Part shown: positions 33,536 to 42,389 of the stretch, in pieces
Numbering within the stretch: position 1 is the stretch's first letter
Layout of the letters: each line of letters begins with the position of its first letter
NCBI GenBank assembly: GCA_036384915.1
Contig: DASVLJ010000011.1
Coordinates: 62,001 to 126,000 of the forward strand
Source of the DNA: PKWO01 sp036384915
GTDB lineage: Bacteria; Pseudomonadota; Gammaproteobacteria; Burkholderiales; Burkholderiaceae_D
Reading direction: 5' to 3'
Length of the DNA: 64,000 bases
Notes under the pieces: model-generated
Told to the model about the DNA's origin: nothing
The model's database searches: none
The model's input: only the letters and a program-made list of their open reading frames with translations
Program-made: the position numbers and the translations under genes

Positions 33536-35104
33536 ATGCGTGATAAACCGCAACAAAACCCCGCAGACATCGCCCGCGAGGCTTTCAAGCAACTTGCCGT
33601 GCGTCGCATCGCGCCAACGCCGGACGCCTATCGCCAGATCTATTTTGAAATTGCCGGCGGCGCCGAAGAGCGCGAACCCGACAAAACGCTGGATGCTTTC
33701 GCCAGCTTCATCATCAGCATGCCCGGCGAAACGGGCTTGTATGGCCGGCGCCTGCAAGCCGCCGCCAAGGCCCAGGATTGGCAGGAGTACGGCAAACAAC
33801 TGACATTGCTGGTGGAAAAATTCCAGGCCGCACCGCCTCCCCTGCCCGTCCCGGCCAAGCCGCCGGCCCCCATTCCCGCCGGACCGCCCCTGACCGACGA
33901 CCAGCAGACGCAATTGATGCGCGACATGCTTTCCCGCGCGTTGACCTTCGCCATCGCTTCGCTGCTGCAAGGCGCTCCCGATCTGGCCGAGGAAGCGGAA
34001 AAGCTTGGCGGAGCGATCAAGGAAGCCAAAACGGTGCCGATGTTAAACAACGTGGCGGCGGGTTTGAAGCAGCTTTATTTCAAGATCGAATTGCGCAGCG
34101 GCGAATTGGCGGAACAGCAGGAATTGCTGCTGCGCCTGTTCAAGCTGCTGCTGGAGAACGTAGGCGAACTGGCGGAGAACGATACTTGGCTTGCCGGCCA
34201 GATCGCCACGGTGCAAAACCTGCTGGATGGCCCGATCAGCCACGCCGCGCTGAAAGACGCCACGCGCAGCCTGAAGGAAGTGATCTACAAGCAAGGCGTG
34301 CTGAAGGGCAGCCTGAACGAGGCCAAGGTTACCGTCAAGAACATGGTGATCACCTTCATCGACCGCTTGAGCGCGGTGGCCACGACAACCGGCGACTTCC
34401 ACGAGAAGATGGATGTCTACGCCCACAAGATCAGCCAGGCCAAGGACATCAAGGAATTGAACAAGGTGCTCGAAGACGTCATGCGCGACACCAAGATCGC
34501 GCAGACCGAAGCCCTGCGCTCGCGTGACCAGATGATCCAGGTGCGCCAGGAAGTGCAGGATGCCGAAGCCAGGATCCAGGAACTCGAATCCAAGCTTGAG
34601 CAGATGAGCGAACTGGTGCGCGAAGACCAGTTGACCGGCAGCCTGAACCGGCGCGGCTTAGACGACGTGTTCGAACGCGAAATCGCCCGTTCCGAGCGGC
34701 GCAAGGCGCCGCTGTGCATCGCGATGCTCGACCTGGACGACTTCAAGAAGCTCAACGACACCTACGGCCATTCGGCCGGCGACGAGGCGCTGATCCACCT
34801 GGTGCGAGTGATCAAGGATACGCTGCGCACGATGGACGTCATCGCACGTTTCGGCGGCGAGGAATTCATGATCGTGCTGCCCGACACAGGCATGGAAGAC
34901 GCCATGCAGACCGTCACGCGCGTGCAGCGCGAATTGACCAAACGCATCTTCATGCACAACAACGAGCGCCTTTTGATCACGTTTTCCGCCGGCGTGGCCC
35001 TGCGCGCCGAGGGCGAAGACCAGGTCAGCATGGTCAAACGCGCCGACGAAGCCCTCTACAAGGCCAAGCGTGCCGGCAAAAACCGCGTGGTCGCCGCCAA
35101 TTGA
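33536..35104 (+). CDS. Diguanylate cyclase (GGDEF) with long helical N-terminus
   Basis: 522 residues from ATG 33536; an in-frame GTG at 33521 is possible. No transmembrane segment is evident. Residues 1-350 are mostly helical with a Pro-rich linker near 105-120 and a coiled coil (VQDAEARIQELESKLEQMSEL) leading into the GGDEF domain. The active-site loop is GGEEF at 440-444 and the product-inhibition I-site is RTMD at 431-434, five residues ahead. It should make c-di-GMP from GTP, the second messenger read by the YcgR-like brake further along this window. Confidence 0.94.
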   Translation: MRDKPQQNPADIAREAFKQLAVRRIAPTPDAYRQIYFEIAGGAEEREPDKTLDAFASFIISMPGETGLYGRRLQAAAKAQDWQEYGKQLTLLVEKFQAAPPPLPVPAKPPAPIPAGPPLTDDQQTQLMRDMLSRALTFAIASLLQGAPDLAEEAEKLGGAIKEAKTVPMLNNVAAGLKQLYFKIELRSGELAEQQELLLRLFKLLLENVGELAENDTWLAGQIATVQNLLDGPISHAALKDATRSLKEVIYKQGVLKGSLNEAKVTVKNMVITFIDRLSAVATTTGDFHEKMDVYAHKISQAKDIKELNKVLEDVMRDTKIAQTEALRSRDQMIQVRQEVQDAEARIQELESKLEQMSELVREDQLTGSLNRRGLDDVFEREIARSERRKAPLCIAMLDLDDFKKLNDTYGHSAGDEALIHLVRVIKDTLRTMDVIARFGGEEFMIVLPDTGMEDAMQTVTRVQRELTKRIFMHNNERLLITFSAGVALRAEGEDQVSMVKRADEALYKAKRAGKNRVVAAN

Positions 35105-35164
35105 ACGAGAACTGAGCGAGGTTTGGTTTATCCTGACGGCTGATAAACCTGACCTCAAGCCGAC

Positions 35165-36643
35165 ATGAAACCCGAATTGCACCGTACCGAGCAGAATTCG
35201 CTCGACCCCGAAGATTGGCAAGAGTTGCGCCGGCAAGGCCATCGCATGCTCGACGACATGATCGATTATGTTTCCGGTTTGCGCAATCGTCCGGTGTGGC
35301 AGCCGATACCCGATGCGATCCGCTCCGGCTTCCAGGCAGGCTTGCCGCGCGAACCCGGCTCCCTGGAAGCAGCCCACGCACGTTTCATGAATGAAATCCT
35401 GCCCTATGGCGTCGGCAACAGCCATCCGGGCTTCATGGGCTGGGTGCAGGGCGGCGGCAGCGCCGTCGGCATGCTGGCCGAGATGCTGGCCGCCGGCCTC
35501 AATGCCAACGTCGGCGGGCGCAACCAGATTCCGATCGACGTGGAGCGCCAGGTGGTGCAATGGGTGAGCGAACTGCTGGGCTTTTCCGAGGAAGCGAGCG
35601 GCTTGTTCGTCACTGGCACGTCGATGGCCAACCTGATCGCAGTCTGGGTCGCGCGCGTCGCCATGCTAGGCACGGCGGTGCGCAAGGAAGGCATCGCCGT
35701 CAACGGCAGCAAACTGGTGGCCTATACTTCCGCCGGCGCGCATGGCTGCATCGCGCAAGCGATGGATCTGGCCGGATTGGGCACACATGCCCTGCGCGTG
35801 ATCCCGATGAATGCGGCGTTCGAAATAGACACGGGGCTGCTTGAGGAAGCGATAACGAAAGACCGCGCAGCCGGATTGCAGCCTTTCTTCATCGCCGCGA
35901 CCGCAGGTTCGGTCGATGTCGGGGCCATCGATCCCTTGGCGGCGATTGCCGATCTCGCCGTACGCGAACAGCTTTGGTTTCACGTCGACGGTGCTTTCGG
36001 GGCACTCGGTATGCTTTCGCCCGATGTCGCGCCGCGCCTGGCTGGCATCGAACGCGCCAATTCCGTGGCATTCGATTTCCATAAATGGGGCCAGGTGCAG
36101 TACGACGCCGGGTTCATCCTGGTGCGCGACGGCGCCTTGCATCAAGCCACGTTTTCCTCGCCCGCCTCCTACCTGCGGCGCGAGGTGCGCGGCATCGCCG
36201 GCGGTTCGCCCTGGCCTTGCGATTTCGGCCCGGATTTGTCGCGCGGTTTCCGCGCGCTCAAGGCCTGGTTTGCCTTGCAAGTCTACGGCACCGAAAAATT
36301 AGGCCAGGTCATCTCGAACACCTGTGCCTTGGCGCAATATTTAAAACAAAGAGTCGAAGCCAGCGAGCAACTGGAACTACTGGCGCCGGTGGCACTCAAC
36401 ATAGTGTGTTTCCGCCATCGCGGCACAGCGGGCATGAGTGATGCGAAGCTGGATCGTTTCAACGCCGATCTTGCCGTGGCGATACAGGAATCGGGCAAGG
36501 CGGCGCCCTCGACCACCCTGGTCAACGGACGCTTGGCGATACGCGCCGCCATCGTCAACCACCGTACCGGCCGCGCCGAGATCGATACGCTGGTCGATAC
36601 CGCGCTAGAACTGGCAAACCTCGTGGCAAACAAAATCAATTGA
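35165..36643 (+). CDS. Group II PLP-dependent amino acid decarboxylase
   Basis: 492 residues of the aromatic-L-amino-acid/glutamate decarboxylase family. Visible landmarks: HPGFMGWVQGGG, H193 stacking on PLP, D275 in WFHVDGAFG pairing with the pyridine N, and the Schiff-base K307 in FDFHKWGQ. The substrate cannot be predicted with confidence. It is followed with overlap-like spacing by the ATP-grasp-like gene (TTG start 15 bases after its stop), and then by another PLP enzyme, suggesting a small biosynthetic pathway. Confidence 0.93.
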   Translation: MKPELHRTEQNSLDPEDWQELRRQGHRMLDDMIDYVSGLRNRPVWQPIPDAIRSGFQAGLPREPGSLEAAHARFMNEILPYGVGNSHPGFMGWVQGGGSAVGMLAEMLAAGLNANVGGRNQIPIDVERQVVQWVSELLGFSEEASGLFVTGTSMANLIAVWVARVAMLGTAVRKEGIAVNGSKLVAYTSAGAHGCIAQAMDLAGLGTHALRVIPMNAAFEIDTGLLEEAITKDRAAGLQPFFIAATAGSVDVGAIDPLAAIADLAVREQLWFHVDGAFGALGMLSPDVAPRLAGIERANSVAFDFHKWGQVQYDAGFILVRDGALHQATFSSPASYLRREVRGIAGGSPWPCDFGPDLSRGFRALKAWFALQVYGTEKLGQVISNTCALAQYLKQRVEASEQLELLAPVALNIVCFRHRGTAGMSDAKLDRFNADLAVAIQESGKAAPSTTLVNGRLAIRAAIVNHRTGRAEIDTLVDTALELANLVANKIN

Positions 36644-36657
36644 CTCGGGAGCGAACC

Positions 36658-37896
36658 TTGAGCGATGCAGACACACAAGACAACCAGCCGCAAGCCTTGA
36701 TCGGTCTTGCTCCGCTCATGCGCCAGGCTTTTTCCGGCATCGATCTGCGTCCGTTCGGCACGCGCCTCGTCGAACGCGCCAGAGCCCATCCGCAGGACGC
36801 CAATACCTTGATGGACTTGTCGACCGTGCTGCAATTGATCGGCAATCGCGAACTCGGCCTGGCGACGCAAGCCCAGGCCCTGAAACTGCAACAGCACTAT
36901 CGTCTCGCCACAGCCGCCAAGCCGGCGACGATACGGCTGCTGGCCATCGTGGCAGGCGGCGACCTGATGGCCAATACGCCGGTTGAATTCCTGGTGGAAG
37001 GCGGCGAGGTGGCCCTCGATCTGCTCTATATCGATACCGATCTGCCCCTGCCGGCGACGCTGCCGGAGCACGATGCGATCTTCGTGGCGATCGGCGAATC
37101 GGACCACAACCGTCCTTTGCTGAAGCAGATCGAAGAGCGAGCCCGCGATTGGACTCGCCCGGTGATCAATGCGCCGCAGCGGATCGCGCAATTGACGCGC
37201 AACGGTGCCTGCGCCCTGCTGCACGGTGCCCCCGGCGTGGACATGCCGCTCTCGGTACGCTTGGCGCGCACGCTGCTGGAGCAAGTGGTCGACGGCCAAA
37301 TGGCGCTGGCTTCGGTGTTGCCGGGAGGCGAATTCCCCATCATCGCGCGCCCGGTCGGCTCGCATGCCGGGCACGATCTCGACAAAATCGAAGATATGGC
37401 CGGGCTTGCCGCCTACCTTGCAGCGACACCGGTGGCCGAATTTTATATCTCGCGCTTCGTCGACTACCGCGGTGTCGACGGCCTGTTCCGCAAATACCGC
37501 ATCATGCTGATCGACGGCCGCCCCTATGTATGCCACATGGCGATTTCGGAAAACTGGATGATCCATTACCTGAACGCGGGCATGACCGAGAGCGCGGCCA
37601 AGCGCGCCGAGGAAGCACGATTCATGGCGACCTTCGACATGGGTTTCGCCTTGCGCCACGCCCGGGCCTTCCAGTCCGTATCCGACATTCTGCAGCTCGA
37701 CTATGTCGGACTCGATTGCGCGGAGTCGCGCGACGGCGAATTGCTGATCTTCGAAGCCGACAGCGACATGATCGTGCACAACATGGACCCGATTGATATG
37801 TTTCCCTATAAAGCGCCGGCGATGCGCAAGATATTCGATGCCTTTCATGCCATGCTGGTTGCCCGCATCGAACGCAGCCGCCGGGAAAAAGGTTGA
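36658..37896 (+). CDS. ATP-grasp-like protein with short TPR-like N-terminus (unknown ligase)
   Basis: 412 residues from TTG 36658, which has GGAG six bases ahead. Residues about 40-75 look like one or two TPR helices. From about 85 the pattern follows ATP-grasp enzymes of the RimK type: PVINAPQRIAQLTRNG, a strand PIIARPVG with a possible lid, YRIMLIDGRPYVCHMAISENW, and the C-terminal metal-site-like FEADSDMIVHNMDP. Ligases of this fold join a carboxylate to an amine using ATP. The assignment comes from motif reading and would need a profile search. It sits between two PLP-enzyme genes. Confidence 0.7.
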   Translation: MSDADTQDNQPQALIGLAPLMRQAFSGIDLRPFGTRLVERARAHPQDANTLMDLSTVLQLIGNRELGLATQAQALKLQQHYRLATAAKPATIRLLAIVAGGDLMANTPVEFLVEGGEVALDLLYIDTDLPLPATLPEHDAIFVAIGESDHNRPLLKQIEERARDWTRPVINAPQRIAQLTRNGACALLHGAPGVDMPLSVRLARTLLEQVVDGQMALASVLPGGEFPIIARPVGSHAGHDLDKIEDMAGLAAYLAATPVAEFYISRFVDYRGVDGLFRKYRIMLIDGRPYVCHMAISENWMIHYLNAGMTESAAKRAEEARFMATFDMGFALRHARAFQSVSDILQLDYVGLDCAESRDGELLIFEADSDMIVHNMDPIDMFPYKAPAMRKIFDAFHAMLVARIERSRREKG

Positions 37897-38050
37897 AAAG
37901 ACAACCAAGGTGTGCCAGTTTTGTTCAAAGCCTGCTGGTTCTGTTAAATATTGCCGTGTCAGGCGGCAAACCATGAAGATTTCCTGAAAACAGCCGTCAA
38001 CAGCTTGAACGCTGCAACAGTTGTAGATAGAAAGGAAAGGCTTGCCCACC

Positions 38051-39652
38051 ATGACACGCACCACCGCTGCACAAGGCAAGCGAATTTCCTCCTCCGGCTT
38101 GATCGCGGCAGCCGCCCTGCCCGGCACGGCGCAATTGCTGACCGAAGGCGGCGATGCGCGCATCGAGCTCGATGCCGTTACCGGCCTCAACAAATACGGT
38201 TGCGCACCGCTGCCTGATGCGGGCATGATCGCGCTCGGTTCTTCCACGGCTTCGATCATATCCGAGCGCAGCTTTGCCGCGGCGGAGCACCTGCGCACGC
38301 GCCTGCTCGCATCCGATGGTGCGTCCGATTATGCAGTCTATGCAGAGGAAATGAACCGCACCCGGCACGAATTGCTCTCGCTCTGCGGTATCCCGGAAGG
38401 TTCCGGTGTCGACGTAATCTTTGCCGCATCCGGCACCGATATCCACCTGATCGCGGCGCAAACCTTTTCCAGCGGCGAAAAGCTGCAGCCGCTGGTAATC
38501 ATGGTCGAAGCGAATGAAACCGGCAGCGGTGTGGCGGCGGCCTTGGCCGGGCGTCATTTCAGCTCGCATTCGGCCTTGGGCGAAACCGTCACCTCGGGTG
38601 CCAATATCGATAGCGCTGCGGCGATCGAAGTTGTCAGCGTGGCACTGCGCGACGCCAACGGCATGGCTCGCAGCGACGCGGCCGTCGATGCCGATTTCGT
38701 TGCGCTGGCCAGCCAGGCCGCCGAAGCGGGGCGACGCGTGTTGCTGATCCTGATCGATGGCTCCAAGACCGGCGCCATCGCACCGACCGCGGACTGCGTG
38801 CTGCAATTGCAACAACGCTATGCCGGCCGCATCGATGTCATGGTCGATGCTTGCCAATTCCGCATCTCGCCGCAAACCCTGCGCGCCTATCTGCAGCGCG
38901 ATTTCATGGTCGCACTGACCGGTTCCAAGTTCGCCACCGGCCCGACCTTTTGCGGCGTCCTGATGATCCCGCCGCTGTGCGCACGCCGTATGCGGCGCCA
39001 TCCGATTCCTTCGGCCCTGCGCGCCTATTCTTCGCGCGCCGACTGGCCGGCCAATTGGGATAGCGCCGCCGGCCTCGACGAGGCCGCCAACTTCGGCCTG
39101 CTGCTGCGCTGGGAAGCCGCATTGAGTGAGATTCGCGCATTCCGCAGCTTGAGCGATGAACAAATAGCCGGTTTTCTGCACGCCTTCGGCAAGGCCGTCA
39201 AGGATAAATTGCAGCGTAGCGCCCTGCTCGACCCTCTGCCGCTGCCCTCGCTCCTGCGCGGAACGCTCGCCGATGCCGACAACTGGGATCACATTCCATC
39301 GATCCACCCTTTCCTGCTGTTCCACCCCAATGCCGCCAAGGGCCGCAGCGCACTCGACCGCGACCAGACATTGCGCGTCTATCAATTACTGCAAGCCGAT
39401 CTCTCGACGCGCAAGATGTTTGGCAACGACAATGAGATCGGCCGCATCGTCGCCTTGCGTTGCCAATTAGGCCAGCCGGTCGCATGCGGCCACCGAGACG
39501 GCGTGCCAGTCGCCGCGTTGCGCGTTTGCGCCAGCATGCGCATGATCGTCAAGGCCTGCGTTGACGGCGGACGGGAGGCAAGCCTGGTCATCGAGCAGGC
39601 CATGCTGGCCATTGAAAAAGCCGAACTGCTGGCCCACACCTTCGGCAACTAA
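38051..39652 (+). CDS. Fold-type I PLP enzyme (class V aminotransferase-like), unknown specificity
   Basis: 533 residues from ATG 38051, which is 10 bases after AGGAAAGG. Class V features: GSSTASI near the start, AASGTDIHL (phosphate-cup region, about 126-134), D266 in MVDACQF pairing with PLP, and the Schiff-base K293 in LTGSKFATGP. The C-terminal third contains an unusual domain I do not recognise. Members of this fold include kynureninase, desulfurases and transaminases. A 154-bp gap separates it from the ATP-grasp-like gene, so it may have its own promoter. Confidence 0.8.
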   Translation: MTRTTAAQGKRISSSGLIAAAALPGTAQLLTEGGDARIELDAVTGLNKYGCAPLPDAGMIALGSSTASIISERSFAAAEHLRTRLLASDGASDYAVYAEEMNRTRHELLSLCGIPEGSGVDVIFAASGTDIHLIAAQTFSSGEKLQPLVIMVEANETGSGVAAALAGRHFSSHSALGETVTSGANIDSAAAIEVVSVALRDANGMARSDAAVDADFVALASQAAEAGRRVLLILIDGSKTGAIAPTADCVLQLQQRYAGRIDVMVDACQFRISPQTLRAYLQRDFMVALTGSKFATGPTFCGVLMIPPLCARRMRRHPIPSALRAYSSRADWPANWDSAAGLDEAANFGLLLRWEAALSEIRAFRSLSDEQIAGFLHAFGKAVKDKLQRSALLDPLPLPSLLRGTLADADNWDHIPSIHPFLLFHPNAAKGRSALDRDQTLRVYQLLQADLSTRKMFGNDNEIGRIVALRCQLGQPVACGHRDGVPVAALRVCASMRMIVKACVDGGREASLVIEQAMLAIEKAELLAHTFGN

Positions 39653-39806
39653 GCGGACGCGGCCCGGCCTCTCCCTTCCCACGCCTCGAGGGTGGGCGAA
39701 ACACCGACGGGAATCCCCTTTACTTTCCGCAGCGGCGCGGGGGGATTTCCATTACTCTCTTGAATTGGACCACCCAAGCCCACGGAAAGCGCGCAATATT
39801 GCGACC

Positions 39807-42389
39807 ATGACCGAACCGACCACTCCCGCCGCCCCTGCCGCCATCCTTTCTGCGATGAGACAGGCCCTGGCGTACCACCAAGCCGGACAACTGGCGGAAG
39901 CCGAGCCGCACTACCGCGAGGTGCTGCGCCTGGATCCGCGACATGGCGACGCGAACCACAATCTCGGGCTGCTTTTGCTCGCGACGGGGCGGCAGGCCCA
40001 AGGCCTCGAGCGCCTGGAGCACGCCGCCGCTGCTGCACCGTCCAACGAACAATACGCCCTGTCGTGCTCCGGAGCCTGGATGGATGCGATGCGGCCGGAC
40101 AAGGCCGCGCAGGTGCTGGATCGTGCATTCGCCGCAGGCCTGGAGTCGGCCGCCCTGCTTTGCAACCGCGGCAATGCCGCCCGCATGCAAAATCTGGCAG
40201 CCGAAGCCGAGGCGAATTTCCGAGCCGCGCTGGCGCACGACACGCGTCATGCCTTGACCCACTACAACCTCGGCTGCCTGCTGGCGGATTCGGGCCGCGA
40301 GGAAGAAGCACGGCAATGTTTCCATCACGCCTTGGCCGGGGCTCCGGAATTTGCCGCTGCCCACCGCCAGCTCGGCCTGCTGGCCCGGCGCAGCGGCAGC
40401 ATCGGCGAGGCCATCGATAGCGTGGCGCGCTCTCTTGCCCTTGCCCCGGCGGATGCCGAAGGCTTCGACATTCTCGGTGCCTTGCTCGAAGATGCAGGAC
40501 GGCTCGATGAAGCCGCGCAGTGCCGGCGTCAGGCCCTGGCGCTCGGCGCATCCACGCCTGCCCGCCACCATTCCCTGGGCCGCGTGCTGCAACAGCTCGG
40601 CCGGTTCGAGGAAGCGGCCGGGCATTTGCGGCAGGCTGTGGAACTCGACCCGCAATACGCCGACGCCTGGAACGACCTCGGCACCGTACAACGCAACCTG
40701 GGCTTGCCTGAAGCGGCCCTGCACAGCTTTTCCGAGGCCGCCGCACGGCGGCCGGACTTTGCTCTGGCGCTGAGCAACCTCGGCAACGCCTTGCTCGAGC
40801 AGGGGCGGCCGGGGGAGGCCGAAACGGCCTGCAGGCGGGCGCTTGCCGCAAACGGCGATCTTTACGAAGCGCACCTGAACCTGGGCAATGCGCTTTTGGC
40901 CCAGCACGACCCCGCCGCAGCCGCCTCAAGCTATCGAAACGCCCTGCTCCGGCGCCCGGAGGCTGCGGAAGCGCACTTCAACCTCGGCAATGCCTTGCTC
41001 GAGATCGAAGAACTGGACGAAGCGCAGGCAAGCTATCGCCGCGCCATCGAATTCCAACCCGATATGGCCGAAGCGCACAACGGACTCGGCAATGCCCTTA
41101 AACTGGCCGGGCAGCTCGGCGCGGCAACCGCCTGCTACCGGCTCGCGCTGCAATACCGGCCACAGTTCGCCGAGGCCCTGGTCAATCTCGGGATGGCCTT
41201 GCAGCACCAGGACGATGCCGAAGCTGAAGCATGCTGCCTGCAAGCCTTGCAATGGAATCCACGACTGCCCCAGGCGCTGGTCTTCCTCGCCGACCTGCGT
41301 TCCGAGCAAGGACGCGTCGATGAAGCCGAAGGCTTGCTGCGCCAGGCGCTGGCACTCTCGCCCGGCATGGCGGCCGCGTGGGCCGGCCTGGCCGGCTTGC
41401 GCAAAATGAGCAGCGCCGACGCCCCCTGGGCCGATGAAGCGCACAAATTGCTCGCCCGGCGCTTGCCGGCTCGCCAGGAAGTCTACCTGCAATATGCCGT
41501 CGGCAAATACCATGACGACGTCGGCGAATACGACAAGGCCTTCGACCACTACCGGAGGGCCAATCTGCTGGACCAGGGCCTGATGCCGCCGTACGACCGC
41601 CAGGCCGAGGAAGCCGCCGTCGATCGCCTGATCGCGGCACATGATGCCCGTTTCGTCGCGACGCACCACGTGGGCGCCTCCCCCTCGGAACGTCCGGTAT
41701 TCGTACTCGGCTTGCCGCGCTCCGGCACCAGCCTGGCCGAGCAGATCATTGCCGCGCACCCCCAGGCCACCGGTGCGGGAGAATTGCCGTTCTGGAGCCA
41801 GGCCGCCGTCGCTTTGGAGCCTCTGGGTACAGGCAGGCTGGACGAAGCGCTGGTTTCGCTGCCGCAGCAATACCTGGACCTGATCGAGAAGCGGACGCCG
41901 GGCGCGCTGCGCACCGTGGACAAGATGCCGGCCAACTTCCAATGCCTCGGTTTGATCCACGCCGCGTTTCCGGAAGCGCGCATCATCCATATGCGGCGCC
42001 ACCCCATCGACACCTGCCTGTCTATCTATTTTCAGCATTTCAACGATGCCCACCGCTATGCCAACGATCTCGACAACCTGGCACATTACTATCGGCAGTA
42101 CTCGCGCATCATGGCGCATTGGCGAGCCGTCATTCCGCGCGACAGACTGCTTGAAGTCCGCTATGAAGACCTGGTGGCCGACCAGGAACGCTGGAGCCGC
42201 GCCATGATAGACTTCATCGGCCTCCCCTGGGATCCGGCCTGTCTCGAATTCCATCGCGTCGAGCGCTCGGTCGGCACCGCCAGCAAATGGCAGGTGCGGC
42301 AGAAAATCCACGGTTCTTCCGTCGAACGCTGGCGCCGTTACGAGCGCTTTGTCGGTCCGCTGCTGCCGCTGGCACAGGAGTATCCATGA
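39807..42389 (+). CDS. TPR-repeat protein with C-terminal sulfotransferase domain
   Basis: 860 residues from ATG 39807. Residues about 10-590 are some 14-16 tetratricopeptide repeats. From residue 629 comes a PAPS-dependent sulfotransferase (Sulfotransfer_3 type): VFVLGLPRSGTSLAEQI (5'-phosphosulfate-binding loop at 636-642), DKMPANF, and IIHMRRHPIDTCLSIYF (3'-phosphate site near 729-739). Such fusions resemble bacterial protein-modifying enzymes that hold the target with TPRs. The next gene overlaps by ATGA and is an OGT-like TPR enzyme, so both may act on the same protein, plausibly flagellin. Confidence 0.92.
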   Translation: MTEPTTPAAPAAILSAMRQALAYHQAGQLAEAEPHYREVLRLDPRHGDANHNLGLLLLATGRQAQGLERLEHAAAAAPSNEQYALSCSGAWMDAMRPDKAAQVLDRAFAAGLESAALLCNRGNAARMQNLAAEAEANFRAALAHDTRHALTHYNLGCLLADSGREEEARQCFHHALAGAPEFAAAHRQLGLLARRSGSIGEAIDSVARSLALAPADAEGFDILGALLEDAGRLDEAAQCRRQALALGASTPARHHSLGRVLQQLGRFEEAAGHLRQAVELDPQYADAWNDLGTVQRNLGLPEAALHSFSEAAARRPDFALALSNLGNALLEQGRPGEAETACRRALAANGDLYEAHLNLGNALLAQHDPAAAASSYRNALLRRPEAAEAHFNLGNALLEIEELDEAQASYRRAIEFQPDMAEAHNGLGNALKLAGQLGAATACYRLALQYRPQFAEALVNLGMALQHQDDAEAEACCLQALQWNPRLPQALVFLADLRSEQGRVDEAEGLLRQALALSPGMAAAWAGLAGLRKMSSADAPWADEAHKLLARRLPARQEVYLQYAVGKYHDDVGEYDKAFDHYRRANLLDQGLMPPYDRQAEEAAVDRLIAAHDARFVATHHVGASPSERPVFVLGLPRSGTSLAEQIIAAHPQATGAGELPFWSQAAVALEPLGTGRLDEALVSLPQQYLDLIEKRTPGALRTVDKMPANFQCLGLIHAAFPEARIIHMRRHPIDTCLSIYFQHFNDAHRYANDLDNLAHYYRQYSRIMAHWRAVIPRDRLLEVRYEDLVADQERWSRAMIDFIGLPWDPACLEFHRVERSVGTASKWQVRQKIHGSSVERWRRYERFVGPLLPLAQEYP

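Noticed and set aside
36283..39385. Long minus-strand frames opposite the PLP/ATP-grasp genes
   Set aside because: Motifs of the plus-strand enzymes are clear, and the opposite frames read as low-complexity.
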